Under the pieces are notes generated by a model. That model worked only from the letters and a program-made list of their open reading frames with translations, did not search any database and was not told the DNA's origin. Shown here one piece after another: positions 48,898-57,300 of a stretch of 57,446 nucleotides of DNA (position 1 is the first letter of the stretch; each line of letters opens with the position of its first letter). The translations under genes were made by a program, and so were the position numbers. The stretch is from Hyphomicrobiaceae bacterium. GTDB taxonomy: Bacteria > Pseudomonadota > Alphaproteobacteria > Rhizobiales > Xanthobacteraceae. Where the stretch lies: positions 1 to 57,446 of the forward strand of contig CANJBX010000020.1 in the NCBI GenBank assembly GCA_947472885.1. Reading direction: 5' to 3'.

Positions 48898-51618
48898 TTA
48901 CTTCCTCTCCGCCGCCTTGGCCTTCAGCGCATAAAGCGCTTCCATGGCCTCGCGCGGCGACAGCTCATCCGGGTTGATCGCCGCCAGCGCGACGGCAAGC
49001 CCATTGGGCGCGTCATCCATGCCGTTTGGCGTTACTGGCCGCGCGGCGGCGAACAGCGGCAGGTCATCGATCAGCTTGCGCGTATGCGAGGTGCGGTCCT
49101 CGGCCTCGAGTTCGGCGAGGATGATTTTCGCACGTTCGGTCACGGCGTTCGGCAACCCCGCGAGCTTCGCCACCTGAATGCCATAGGAGCGGTCCGCCGC
49201 ACCTGCCATCACTTCATGCAGGAACACGACTTCGCCCTGCCATTCCTTGACGCGCACGGTCATGTTCATCAGGCGCGGCAGGCGTGCGGCCAGTGCGGTG
49301 AGTTCATGGAAGTGCGTGGCGAACACCGAGCGGCAGCGGTTGGTCTCATGCAGGTGTTCGATGGTCGCCCAGGCAATCGAAAGGCCGTCGAAGGTCGCGG
49401 TGCCACGGCCGATCTCGTCAAGGATTACCAGCGAGCGGTCGCCGGCCTGATTGAGGATCGCGGCGGTCTCGACCATCTCGACCATGAAGGTCGAACGCCC
49501 GCGCGCCAGATCGTCCGCCGCGCCGACGCGCGAGAACAGCCGATCCACGACGCCGATGGTGGCGCTTTGCGCCGGCACGAATGAGCCCATCTGCGCCAGC
49601 ACGGCAATGATCGCGTTCTGGCGCAGGTAGGTCGATTTGCCGGCCATGTTCGGGCCGGTGATGATGTAGATGCGGCCCGTGCCCTTGCGCTCGGACGGCG
49701 ACAGATCGCAGTCGTTGGCGACGAAAGGCTGGTCGATGGCCTGCTCGACGACGGCGTGGCGTCCGCCCTTGATGAGGAAATCGCGGCTGTCATCGACGAC
49801 CGGACGTACATAGCTGCGTTCGACAGCCAGCGTCGCCAGCGATGCGGCTACGTCGATGATTGCGAGCGCCTGCGCGGCGGCCTTGATGTCTTCGGCAATC
49901 GCCGTGACGATACCGGAGAGACGTTCGAAGATTTCGAGTTCAAGCCCAAGCGCGCGGTCGGCGGCGCTGGCGATCTTCGATTCAAGGTCGGCGAGTTCGG
50001 TCGAGGTGAAGCGCACCTGACCGGCGAGCGTCTGGCGGTGAATGAACGTCGTGTTCCATGGCGCTGCCATTAGCTTGTCGCCGTGCTGCGCGGTTACTTC
50101 GACGAAATAACCCAGCACGTTGTTGTGGCGGATTTTCAGTGCGAGCAGTTGGGTCTCTTCGGCGTAGCGCGCCTGCAGCGCGGCAACCACGCGGCGGGAT
50201 TCGTCACGCAGCGCGCGCATCTCGTCGAGCGTGGCGTCATAGCCGGCGCGGACAAAGCCGCCGTCACGCTTGAACAACGGCAGTTCATCGCCAAGCGCCG
50301 CGGACAGTTCATTCGTTACGCCGGCGTCAGGCTGTTTCAGCGCGCGGATGGCGTCGGCGATTTCCGCTGGCGCATTCGGCAGTGCCGAAAGCTTTTGCGC
50401 AAGTTCCTTTGCCGCATAAAGTCCATCGCGAATGGCCGCAAGGTCGCGCGGGCCTCCGCGTCCGAGAACCAGCCGAGATAGCGAACGCGCAATATCGGGC
50501 GCGGCGGCAAGCTGCGAACGCGTATCGGCGCGCAAGGCCGCCTGCGCCACAAACACGTCGATGGTGTCGAGGCGGCGGGCAATCGCGGCGGGATCGGTCA
50601 GCGGCGAGGCGAGGCGCTGCGCCAGCGTGCGGAAGCCGGCGGACGTCACGGTGCGGTCGATGGCATTGAGTACCGAACCGCGCTGCTCGCCTGCGAGCGT
50701 GCGCATCAATTCGAGGTTGGCGCGGGTGGCGGCATCAATCGACATTGCAGCGCCTTGCGCGTCGCGCTGCGGCGGCGACAGCGGCGGGCGCTTGCCGAGC
50801 TGCGTGCGCTCGACATAGGTGATGCAGGCGGCGGCGGCAGTGAGTTCCAGCCGCGACAGCGTGCCGAAGGCATCGGTGGTGGCGACGGCAAAGTAAGAGG
50901 CGAGGCGCCGCTCAGCGGTTGCACTGTCGAAAATGTCGCGCGCCAGCGGTGTCACCGCGGTGAGCGAGCGCAGCAGCGGCACCAGTTCGGGGTCGCTGTA
51001 GAGCGCGTCGGAAACGATGATCTCGCCTGGCTCCAGCCGTGCGATCTCGGCGGATAGTCCAATCGCGTCGCACTCCGTGATGCGAAACTCGCCGGTCGAA
51101 ATATCGATCACCGCAAGGCCAAACCGTCCGGCATCGTTCGGTGCGGAAGTCTTCGCACGTACGATGGCCAGCAGGTAATTGTTGCGTTTGGCATCGAGCA
51201 GCGTGTCTTCGGTCAGCGTGCCGGCCGTAATCAGCCGCACGACATTGCGCTGGACGACGCTCTTGGGGCCGCGTTTCTTCGCCTCCGCCGGGTCTTCCAG
51301 CTGTTCGCAGACCGCGACGCGGTGGCCGAGCGCGATCAGCTTGTGCAGGTATTCGTCCGAGCGGTGGATCGGTACGCCGCACATCGGAATGTCCTTGCCG
51401 AGGTGCTTGCCGCGTTTGGTCAGCACGATGCCAAGTGCGCGGCTGGCGATCTCGGCGTCCTCGAAGAACAGCTCGTAGAAATCGCCCATCCGGTAGAACA
51501 GCAGCGAGCCCGGATTGGCCGTCTTGATCTCGACGTACTGCTCCATCATCGGCGTGACGCGGGTATCCGCGACGGCCGGGGTGGGTTCGTCCAGAGGTAT
51601 GGAACGGGCTGCATCCAT
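48898..51618 (-). CDS. mutS: DNA mismatch repair protein MutS
   Basis: A 906-residue mismatch-recognition ATPase. Mismatch-binding FxE motif as GDFYELF (about 45-51), connector, lever and clamp regions, then the ATPase with Walker [10 protein letters not shown], the signature-like region [27 protein letters not shown] (Walker B) and [11 protein letters not shown]. Length and all motifs are normal. ATG at 51618 is used; an in-frame ATG 23 codons later (MMEQYVEIK) is a possible second start. In many Rhizobiales mutS lies next to glnD; here the sulfonate, alcohol dehydrogenase and OsmC genes lie between. Confidence 0.96.
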   Translation of the reverse strand: MDAARSIPLDEPTPAVADTRVTPMMEQYVEIKTANPGSLLFYRMGDFYELFFEDAEIASRALGIVLTKRGKHLGKDIPMCGVPIHRSDEYLHKLIALGHRVAVCEQLEDPAEAKKRGPKSVVQRNVVRLITAGTLTEDTLLDAKRNNYLLAIVRAKTSAPNDAGRFGLAVIDISTGEFRITECDAIGLSAEIARLEPGEIIVSDALYSDPELVPLLRSLTAVTPLARDIFDSATAERRLASYFAVATTDAFGTLSRLELTAAAACITYVERTQLGKRPPLSPPQRDAQGAAMSIDAATRANLELMRTLAGEQRGSVLNAIDRTVTSAGFRTLAQRLASPLTDPAAIARRLDTIDVFVAQAALRADTRSQLAAAPDIARSLSRLVLGRGGPRDLAAIRDGLYAAKELAQKLSALPNAPAEIADAIRALKQPDAGVTNELSAALGDELPLFKRDGGFVRAGYDATLDEMRALRDESRRVVAALQARYAEETQLLALKIRHNNVLGYFVEVTAQHGDKLMAAPWNTTFIHRQTLAGQVRFTSTELADLESKIASAADRALGLELEIFERLSGIVTAIAEDIKAAAQALAIIDVAASLATLAVERSYVRPVVDDSRDFLIKGGRHAVVEQAIDQPFVANDCDLSPSERKGTGRIYIITGPNMAGKSTYLRQNAIIAVLAQMGSFVPAQSATIGVVDRLFSRVGAADDLARGRSTFMVEMVETAAILNQAGDRSLVILDEIGRGTATFDGLSIAWATIEHLHETNRCRSVFATHFHELTALAARLPRLMNMTVRVKEWQGEVVFLHEVMAGAADRSYGIQVAKLAGLPNAVTERAKIILAELEAEDRTSHTRKLIDDLPLFAAARPVTPNGMDDAPNGLAVALAAINPDELSPREAMEALYALKAKAAERK

Positions 51619-51699
51619 GATGCCGGGAACCTAGCAGATCAGGCCCGGTGTTTCAGGTTTTGCGGGCAAGACTCACAGGGTTTGTGGGCGCTTTGCGCA

Positions 51700-51733
51700 T
51701 AAAAAACGCCTGCGGGAGCGATCCCGCAGGCGT
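51700..51733 (-). terminator. Rho-independent terminator of the hydroxycinnamate operon
   Basis: Perfect 12-bp stem acgcctgcggga (51706-51717) with tcccgcaggcgt (51722-51733), four-base loop, and on the minus strand a run of six T (plus-strand a run 51701-51706). It follows the amidohydrolase stop by 26 bases. Confidence 0.9.
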
Positions 51734-51759
51734 CTTGAAGGTAATCGAGGCTGGCGCGC

Positions 51760-52782
51760 TTACTTGACGAACTTCTTGCCCACGAGCTTTTCGAAGTTCC
51801 GGTAGTAGATGTCTTCGCGCTTTTCCTTCGGCATGTCGATTTCGTCGAGGATGCGGATCGTCTCGCGGATATAGAGCGTGCCCTTTTCCGGATCGAACGG
51901 GCAGTCCGACGCGAAGATGACTTTCTCGTGCGGATAGAACTCGAGGCCGGCGAGCATCGCGCCCTTGCCGCCGAACGTCGCGGTATCGACCCAGGTACCC
52001 TTCTGGAAGTAATCGAGGATGCGCTTCTTCAGGCTGTTGCGCAGCGCGACATAATCTTCTTCCGAAGTACGGTTGCCGAGCTGGTCCATGCCGTAGCCGA
52101 CGCGGCCTTCCAGCGCCGGGATGATGGCGCCGAAGTGATGCAGGATCAGCTTGAGGTCCGGATACTTGTCCATGTTCTTCGAGAAGATCATGCGGGCGAG
52201 GAATGCGGCGGTTTCCATCGGCCAGCCGAACGTCCACCACATTTCGTAGAGCGACTTCTTCTCGGTGATGTAGTCGGTGTGGTTGGCGCCACGCGTCGGA
52301 TGGACCCAGATCGGGCACTTGAGTTCGTTCATCCGCGCCCAGAATTGCTGGTACTCAGGGCCGTCGATCGGACCGTCGTTGACGTTGGTGTAGATCTGCA
52401 CGCCGAGCGCGCCCATCTTCATGGCGCGTTCGGCTTCCTTGATCGTCGCGTCGGGAATCGCGAGCGAACACTGCGCGATCCAGCCGGGGAAGTAGTCCTT
52501 CTCCTTGTCGCAGAGTTCGGCGAAGCCGTCGTTGATGAGCTTGAGATATTCAAGGATCTCGTCGCCCTTGGCGAAATGCTCGATCGGCGGCATCGCGTAG
52601 GAGATGATCTGCGCGTAGTCCTTGTCCTTGAAATGGTCGATGACCTTCTTGCGGACGTCGAGGTCATAGATCGCGGGGATGCCGCGCATGCGCTTGCCGA
52701 TGTCTTTGTGGTCGCCGGCGACCTTGTTCATCCGCTCCAGGAATTTGCTGGGGATGTAGTGGGTATAGGCGTCGAGACGCAT
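51760..52782 (-). CDS. Amidohydrolase-2 (ACMSD-like) family enzyme with altered metal motif
   Basis: A 340-residue TIM-barrel protein of the amidohydrolase-2 family, which includes ACMSD, gamma-resorcylate and 5-carboxyvanillate decarboxylases. Expected metal ligands are visible: H161 (IWVHPTRG), H215 or H216 (LILHHFG) and D293 (FASDCPFDPEKG). The N-terminal HxH motif reads DAYTHYIP, that is Y6-x-H8, so the first His is replaced by Tyr. A ggaggaa site precedes the ATG at 52782; a longer frame would add 21 non-family residues. Last gene of the operon with thioesterase, SDR, CoA ligase and crotonase. It may cleave or decarboxylate the beta-keto product. Confidence 0.83.
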   Translation of the reverse strand: MRLDAYTHYIPSKFLERMNKVAGDHKDIGKRMRGIPAIYDLDVRKKVIDHFKDKDYAQIISYAMPPIEHFAKGDEILEYLKLINDGFAELCDKEKDYFPGWIAQCSLAIPDATIKEAERAMKMGALGVQIYTNVNDGPIDGPEYQQFWARMNELKCPIWVHPTRGANHTDYITEKKSLYEMWWTFGWPMETAAFLARMIFSKNMDKYPDLKLILHHFGAIIPALEGRVGYGMDQLGNRTSEEDYVALRNSLKKRILDYFQKGTWVDTATFGGKGAMLAGLEFYPHEKVIFASDCPFDPEKGTLYIRETIRILDEIDMPKEKREDIYYRNFEKLVGKKFVK

Positions 52783-52876
52783 GGAGTTCCTCCGGGGAGT
52801 TTTAATTGACGCAAGAATGCCGCCGTTGGCCACGGCAGGGGCCATGGCGGCGGCGGCGTGTCAAGAGCAGGGCAGA

Positions 52877-53302
52877 TCAGACAGATTTGGAGAGCTTTTC
52901 AACCACATCCGGCGGCAGCGGCTTGGACTTGAGGCGGTCCGGATTGGCGGGGTCCTTGCCCACCCAGACGCGTTTTTCGAAACCTTCGACCGCAAGTTGT
53001 CCGTCCTTCATCAGCTTGTGTTCGACGGAAAAACTCGAGCGTCCAAGCTCGGTGATGGCGGTCTGGATTTCCACGTCGTCGCCGAAGATGCCGGGAATGT
53101 GGAATTTCGAGCGCGTATCGATCATCGGATAACCGACGAAATCATAGTGCTTGATGAAGTCGCGCTTGCGCATGCCAAGCGCTTTCTCGAACAGGGTGGT
53201 CGTCGAAGTGTCGAACATGGCGAAGTAGCGCGGATAGAAAACGATACCGGCGGGATCGCAGTCCTGCCACTCGATGCGGTACGGGCGCTTGTTGGTGAAC
53301 AT
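52877..53302 (-). CDS. 4-hydroxybenzoyl-CoA thioesterase-like hotdog enzyme
   Basis: A 141-residue hotdog-fold thioesterase. The active-site segment EWQDCDPAGIVFYPRYFAMF closely matches the 4-hydroxybenzoyl-CoA thioesterase signature DCDPAGIVFYP, with the catalytic Asp near residue 16. Such enzymes release an aromatic acid from its CoA ester. ATG at 53302 follows gggag; a longer frame would add 21 unrelated residues. It lies 94 bases upstream of the amidohydrolase gene on the same strand, in the last half of the operon. Aryl-CoA substrate is inferred from the motif and the neighbouring CoA ligase. Confidence 0.87.
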   Translation of the reverse strand: MFTNKRPYRIEWQDCDPAGIVFYPRYFAMFDTSTTTLFEKALGMRKRDFIKHYDFVGYPMIDTRSKFHIPGIFGDDVEIQTAITELGRSSFSVEHKLMKDGQLAVEGFEKRVWVGKDPANPDRLKSKPLPPDVVEKLSKSV

Positions 53303-53359
53303 CGTTATTGCTCCCTCAACTATTTTTTTGTGCAGCAAATTAAGTCTGCGATCCGGGCG

Positions 53360-53390
53360 CTTCACCCTCCCCTGGAGGGGGAGGGTGAAG
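53360..53390. repeat. Perfect palindrome inside the operon
   Basis: cttcaccctcccc (53360-53372) pairs with ggggagggtgaag (53378-53390). It lies between the SDR stop (53395) and the thioesterase start. There is no T tract on the minus strand, so it is more likely an mRNA-processing or stability element than a terminator. Confidence 0.75.
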
Positions 53391-53394
53391 AAAA

Positions 53395-54156
53395 CTAGCG
53401 CGGTGCCATGCGGATCGCGCCGTCGAGGCGGACCAGTTCGCCGTTGAGGTAGCGGTTCTCGACCATGTGCAACGCCAGCATGGCGTATTCTTCCGGCGTG
53501 CCGAGCAGCTTCGGGAACGGGATGGCTTCCGCGAGGCTCTTCTGCACGTCATCGCGCATGCCCGCCATCATCGGCGTCTTGAAGATGCCCGGCGCAATGC
53601 CGTTGACGCGGATGCCGAACTGCGCGAATTCGCGTGCAGCCGGGAGGATCAGCGCCCGGATGCCGCCCTTGGATGCCGCGTAGGCGGCCTGGCCGATCTG
53701 GCCTTCAAACGCTGCGACCGACGCCGTCATGATGACGATGCCGCGTTCGCCGGCTTCAAGCGCGGGCTCGTGCTGCAGGTCGGCGGCGAACAGGCGGGTG
53801 ACGTTGAACGTGCCGGACAGGTTGACGTTGACGATCTTCTGGAAATGCGCGAGCGGCATCGGGCCTTCCTTGCCGACGATGCGCTTGGCGCCGCCGATAC
53901 CGGCGCAGTTGACGAGGATGCGCGGCACGCCGAATTTCGCGGTCGCACCATTGAGCGCCGCGACGGTCGAGGCTTCGTCCGACACGTCGCACGGTTCGGC
54001 GTGGCCGCCGATCTTGGCGGCGACGGCGCGGGCGAGATCCATGTTCATGTCGAGGATCGTGACCTTGCAGCCTGCGGCGGCAAGTTTCATGGCGGTGCCT
54101 TCGCCGAGGCCGGAAGCGCCGCCGGTGACGAGTGCTGCATGTCCTTTGGGATTCAT
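53395..54156 (-). CDS. Short-chain dehydrogenase, 3-hydroxyacyl-CoA dehydrogenase type
   Basis: A 253-residue SDR. Cofactor motif TGGASGLG at 11-18, an acidic residue after the second strand (LDMNMD) that predicts NAD, NCAGIGG at 83-89, and the catalytic set S146, Y159, K163 (YAASK). The insert around 128-138 (LQHEPALEAGERG) is typical of type-II 3-hydroxyacyl-CoA dehydrogenases (HSD17B10-like). In this operon it would oxidise the 3-hydroxyacyl-CoA formed by the crotonase to the 3-keto form. It starts 29 bases after the CoA ligase gene. Confidence 0.9.
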   Translation of the reverse strand: MNPKGHAALVTGGASGLGEGTAMKLAAAGCKVTILDMNMDLARAVAAKIGGHAEPCDVSDEASTVAALNGATAKFGVPRILVNCAGIGGAKRIVGKEGPMPLAHFQKIVNVNLSGTFNVTRLFAADLQHEPALEAGERGIVIMTASVAAFEGQIGQAAYAASKGGIRALILPAAREFAQFGIRVNGIAPGIFKTPMMAGMRDDVQKSLAEAIPFPKLLGTPEEYAMLALHMVENRYLNGELVRLDGAIRMAPR

Positions 54157-54185
54157 GGTCGTGGGTTCCGTTGCTACGAGTGGAG

Positions 54186-56063
54186 TTACAAACTGGTCTT
54201 CAGTGTAATCGTGCGCGGCGACGGCGTCGCGGCGTAAAGTTCATCAACCAGTGCCGCGCGCTGCCGCAGGACGTTGCGCTGGTTGATCGAGCCCTTGTCG
54301 GTCGCTTCGCCGACGTCCATCGACGGCGGATCGGCCATAATCATCATCCGGGCGATCAGGTTCGACGATCCGGTGGACTCTTTCGTCAGCACCGCGAGAC
54401 GGTTCTGGAATTCCTTGCGCACACGCGGGTCGGCGATCACCGCCGCGGCCTCGCCCTTCACGTCGGGCGCAAGCATGCGGCAGGAGTCGATGTCTGGAAA
54501 GATCAATGCACCAAGGTCGTCGCGGTCCGGCCCGGCCAGCACGACATCGCGTACGTAGGGCGCGAACAGGTCGATCATGCGGGCGCGCAGCCGGCCGGTC
54601 GAAACCCAGGTGCCGGTCGAGAGCTTGAAGTCTTCGGCAATGCGGCCGTCGAACACGAGGCCCATGCCCGGATCGTTGGGGTCCTCGAACGCAACGGCAT
54701 CGCCGATGCGATAAAACCCTTCTTCGTCGTAGGCTTTTGCCGTGAGAACCGGCTCACGCCAGTATCCCGGCGTGATGTTCGGCCCCTTCACGCGCAGTTC
54801 GAGCTTGCCGTCGTTCGGCACGAGCTTGGCTTCCGTGTCGAGGCCCGGCAGGCCGACGTTGGCGGCGCGCTTGCTTTCCCAGGTGCGCCCAATGGCGTAG
54901 GGCGCGGTCTCGGTCGAGCCGAGGCCGGTGAGGAAGTGAATGCGCTGCCCGATGGTCTCGACGGCGAGCCGCGTATATTCATCGCTGACATATTGCGAGA
55001 CGCCCGCTGCGGCGTACCAAAGCACTTTCAAGTCCTTGTAGAACGTGCGCCGCAGTGCTTCGTCTTTCTGCATATAGGGCAGCAGCGCCTCGAAACCCTT
55101 GGGTACGTTGAAATACCAGGTCGGCGAAATTTCCCGCAGGTTGCGCACGGTGGCTTCGATGGCGCCGGGCACCGGCTTGCCCTCGTCCACGTAGAAAGTG
55201 CCGCCGTTGTAGAGGACGATGTGAACGTCGTGATTGCTGCCGGCGGTGTGATGCCACGGTGCCCAGTCGAGCACGATCGGCGGCTCATCCTCGAAGTAGG
55301 GCATGGCAGCGCGGATCATCGCCTGATTGGACGTCATCATGCGCTGGGTATTGATGACGCCCTTGGGCTGGCCGGTGGAGCCCGATGTGAACAGGAATTT
55401 GCCGATGGTGTCGGCATTCACCTTGGCGAAGGCGGCATCGACTGCAGCGGTCGCCGGTTCGTTTTCCAGTTCGGAAAACAGCGTGACCTTGCGCCCGGCG
55501 GGCGGATTGCGCAGCACGACGATTTCAACGTCGGCCGGCACGATCTGTTCGATGGCACGCGCGAACTTCGCGCCGTCGTTGACGAACACGAGGCCCGGCG
55601 TGATCTTTCCGAAGATGTGCTTCAGGTTGGCGAAGTCGGTGGAGATCAGCGAATAGGCTGGCGATATCGGGGCATAGGGCACGCCGATGTGCATGGCGGC
55701 GAGGCCGAGCCAGTGATGCTCAAGTTCGTTGCCGGAAAGAATGGCAATCGGGCGCTCCGGCGACAGCTTGCGTTTGAGCAATGCGGTGCCGATGCGGCGC
55801 ACGCGTGCCAGCGTGTCGGCGTAAGTTGTCTTGCGCCATGCGCCGTCGACGCGGTCGGCCATGTAGACGGTGTCAGGCGTGCGCCCGGCCCAGTCCACGA
55901 GGCATTGCGTGATGCTTTGCGGATAGGCCGGCAGCTTGTGTGGCGAGCGCAGGTAGACCGTGCCGTCGTCCTTGCGCTCGATGATGCAGTCGCGCGATCC
56001 AAGCCGCACCGGCCGGAACGGCGGTTTGGTCCTGTCCGTAATGTCTTGTGCGGCCTGCGCCAT
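54186..56063 (-). CDS. Feruloyl-CoA synthase-like acyl-CoA ligase
   Basis: A 625-residue adenylate-forming enzyme. The AMP-binding motif is FTSGSTGQPKGVINTQRMM (225-243), followed by WAPWHHTAGSNHD and LTGLGSTETAPYA, both typical of feruloyl-CoA synthases; the C-terminal motif with the hinge Asp is in DGRIAEDFKLSTGTWVS. It activates hydroxycinnamic acids such as ferulate or p-coumarate with ATP and CoA. ATG at 56063 follows gggag; TTG at 56069 is less likely. It lies 24 bases downstream of the crotonase gene. No vanillin dehydrogenase gene is in the window. Confidence 0.88.
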   Translation of the reverse strand: MAQAAQDITDRTKPPFRPVRLGSRDCIIERKDDGTVYLRSPHKLPAYPQSITQCLVDWAGRTPDTVYMADRVDGAWRKTTYADTLARVRRIGTALLKRKLSPERPIAILSGNELEHHWLGLAAMHIGVPYAPISPAYSLISTDFANLKHIFGKITPGLVFVNDGAKFARAIEQIVPADVEIVVLRNPPAGRKVTLFSELENEPATAAVDAAFAKVNADTIGKFLFTSGSTGQPKGVINTQRMMTSNQAMIRAAMPYFEDEPPIVLDWAPWHHTAGSNHDVHIVLYNGGTFYVDEGKPVPGAIEATVRNLREISPTWYFNVPKGFEALLPYMQKDEALRRTFYKDLKVLWYAAAGVSQYVSDEYTRLAVETIGQRIHFLTGLGSTETAPYAIGRTWESKRAANVGLPGLDTEAKLVPNDGKLELRVKGPNITPGYWREPVLTAKAYDEEGFYRIGDAVAFEDPNDPGMGLVFDGRIAEDFKLSTGTWVSTGRLRARMIDLFAPYVRDVVLAGPDRDDLGALIFPDIDSCRMLAPDVKGEAAAVIADPRVRKEFQNRLAVLTKESTGSSNLIARMMIMADPPSMDVGEATDKGSINQRNVLRQRAALVDELYAATPSPRTITLKTSL

Positions 56064-56087
56064 TATCAACTCCCGGACGCTTCCGTC

Positions 56088-56882
56088 TTAGCTCTGTGAC
56101 ACTTTCGGGGCGCGCTTTTCCAGGAAGTCCGTGACGCGCTTCTTGGCGGCTTCGTCGCCGCCGGCGATGGCGGCCATCAGGGCTTCCATCACATAGCCGG
56201 AAGAACGGTCCTGCTCGGCAATGCGCGGCAGGGCGTGCATGACGGCGAAGTTGGTCAGCGGTGCGTTGGTCGCGATCCTGGTCGCGAGTTCGATGCCCTT
56301 TGCGAGGCCCGCGCCATTATCGACGATGTGGTGCGACAGGCCGAGCGCCTGGCCTTCCTCGGAGTTATAGGTGTGCCCGGTCAGCATCATGTTCATCATG
56401 CGCGACACGCCGATCAGGCGCGGCACGCGCACCGATCCGCCGCCGCCAACGAAAATGCCGCGGATGCCTTCGGGCAGCGCATAGAAGGTCGAGCGTTCGG
56501 CAACGCGCACATGCGCAGTTGCCGCCAGTTCCAGCCCGCCGCCGACAACAGCGCCATGCATCACGGCGACCACCGGCACGCGGCCGAATTCGATGATGTC
56601 GAACACGCGATGCCATGACCGCGAATGATGGACGCCTTCGGTCACGCTGTTGACGCGGAGTTCCGACAGGTCGAGGCCGGCGGAGAAATGATCGCCCGCG
56701 CCATGCAGTGCGATGGCTTTCACGTCATCCGGCAGCTTGTTGAAAAAGCCCTCAAGTCCCAGCACGATTTCGTCATTGAGCGCGTTGCGCTTCTGCGCGC
56801 GGTTGAGCCGCAGGATGTCGATTTCGCCTTGCCGTTCGGCGTGGAGCGACGCGGGTAATTCGGGCAGCGCGGAACTGGTCAT
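56088..56882 (-). CDS. Crotonase-family enoyl-CoA hydratase/lyase
   Basis: A 264-residue crotonase. The oxyanion hole is formed by HFSAGLDL (65-72) and HGAVVGGGLELA (109-120). The first catalytic Glu is E138 in ALPEGI; the place of the second, in the LTG helix, reads MMNMMLTG with Asn at 164. Single-Glu members include hydratase-lyases and isomerases. In this operon the likely substrate is a hydroxycinnamoyl-CoA, hydrated to the 3-hydroxy form. First gene of the operon; ATG at 56882 (MTSSALPELP) matches the family, a longer frame adds 20 unrelated residues. Confidence 0.87.
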   Translation of the reverse strand: MTSSALPELPASLHAERQGEIDILRLNRAQKRNALNDEIVLGLEGFFNKLPDDVKAIALHGAGDHFSAGLDLSELRVNSVTEGVHHSRSWHRVFDIIEFGRVPVVAVMHGAVVGGGLELAATAHVRVAERSTFYALPEGIRGIFVGGGGSVRVPRLIGVSRMMNMMLTGHTYNSEEGQALGLSHHIVDNGAGLAKGIELATRIATNAPLTNFAVMHALPRIAEQDRSSGYVMEALMAAIAGGDEAAKKRVTDFLEKRAPKVSQS

Positions 56883-57097
56883 AGGTGTTTTACTCGGCAC
56901 AAATGGACTATTTGGGATGGCACCTGCGGCAAGCGCGGTCAAGCGCGGGGGCGGGTGGCATCGACTGGGCGTGTAACCCGCTATTTGACCCCACGACGCG
57001 ATGCCCCGACAATAGCTGCTGGTTGGAAATTGATGGCCTGCGTGATCTTAACAAGCGCGTGAGAACAGCCCATGGCGATTTGCCGTAAGGTGGCGAT

Positions 57098-57300
57098 ATG
57101 CATTTTGCTAGGATAGTTACGGGCCTGATGCTTGTTGCTGCTACTGCAACGCACGCTCGTGCTGCTTGGTTGGATGCGTCGGAATCAGACAAGCTGACTG
57201 GTCAAAAAGTGCGGATGCAATCGACCCGATCAAAGACATCGCTATTGCAATTTGGTCGGCCAGTAAAAGTTGATTTGGTTATACGGTGCGATAACCCCTT
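57098..57300 (+). pseudogene. Signal-peptide protein gene, apparently cut by foreign DNA
   Basis: Starts with a good site (aagg) and a Sec signal (MHFARIVTGLMLVAATATH, cleavage near ARAA), then about 48 mature residues (WLDASESDKLTGQKVRMQST and VKVDLVIRCDNP). The frame ends at 57346 after a change of character near 57300, where sequence like an insertion-element end begins (aggatgttgaaaaaacc). The mature part is too short for a folded protein and the final residues look random, so I read it as the 5' part of a broken gene. The original function is unknown. Confidence 0.5.

Noticed and set aside
54132-56099. Very long plus-strand open frame opposite the CoA ligase
   Set aside because: It is the antisense frame of a gene with all adenylate-forming motifs; composition is typical of a shadow.
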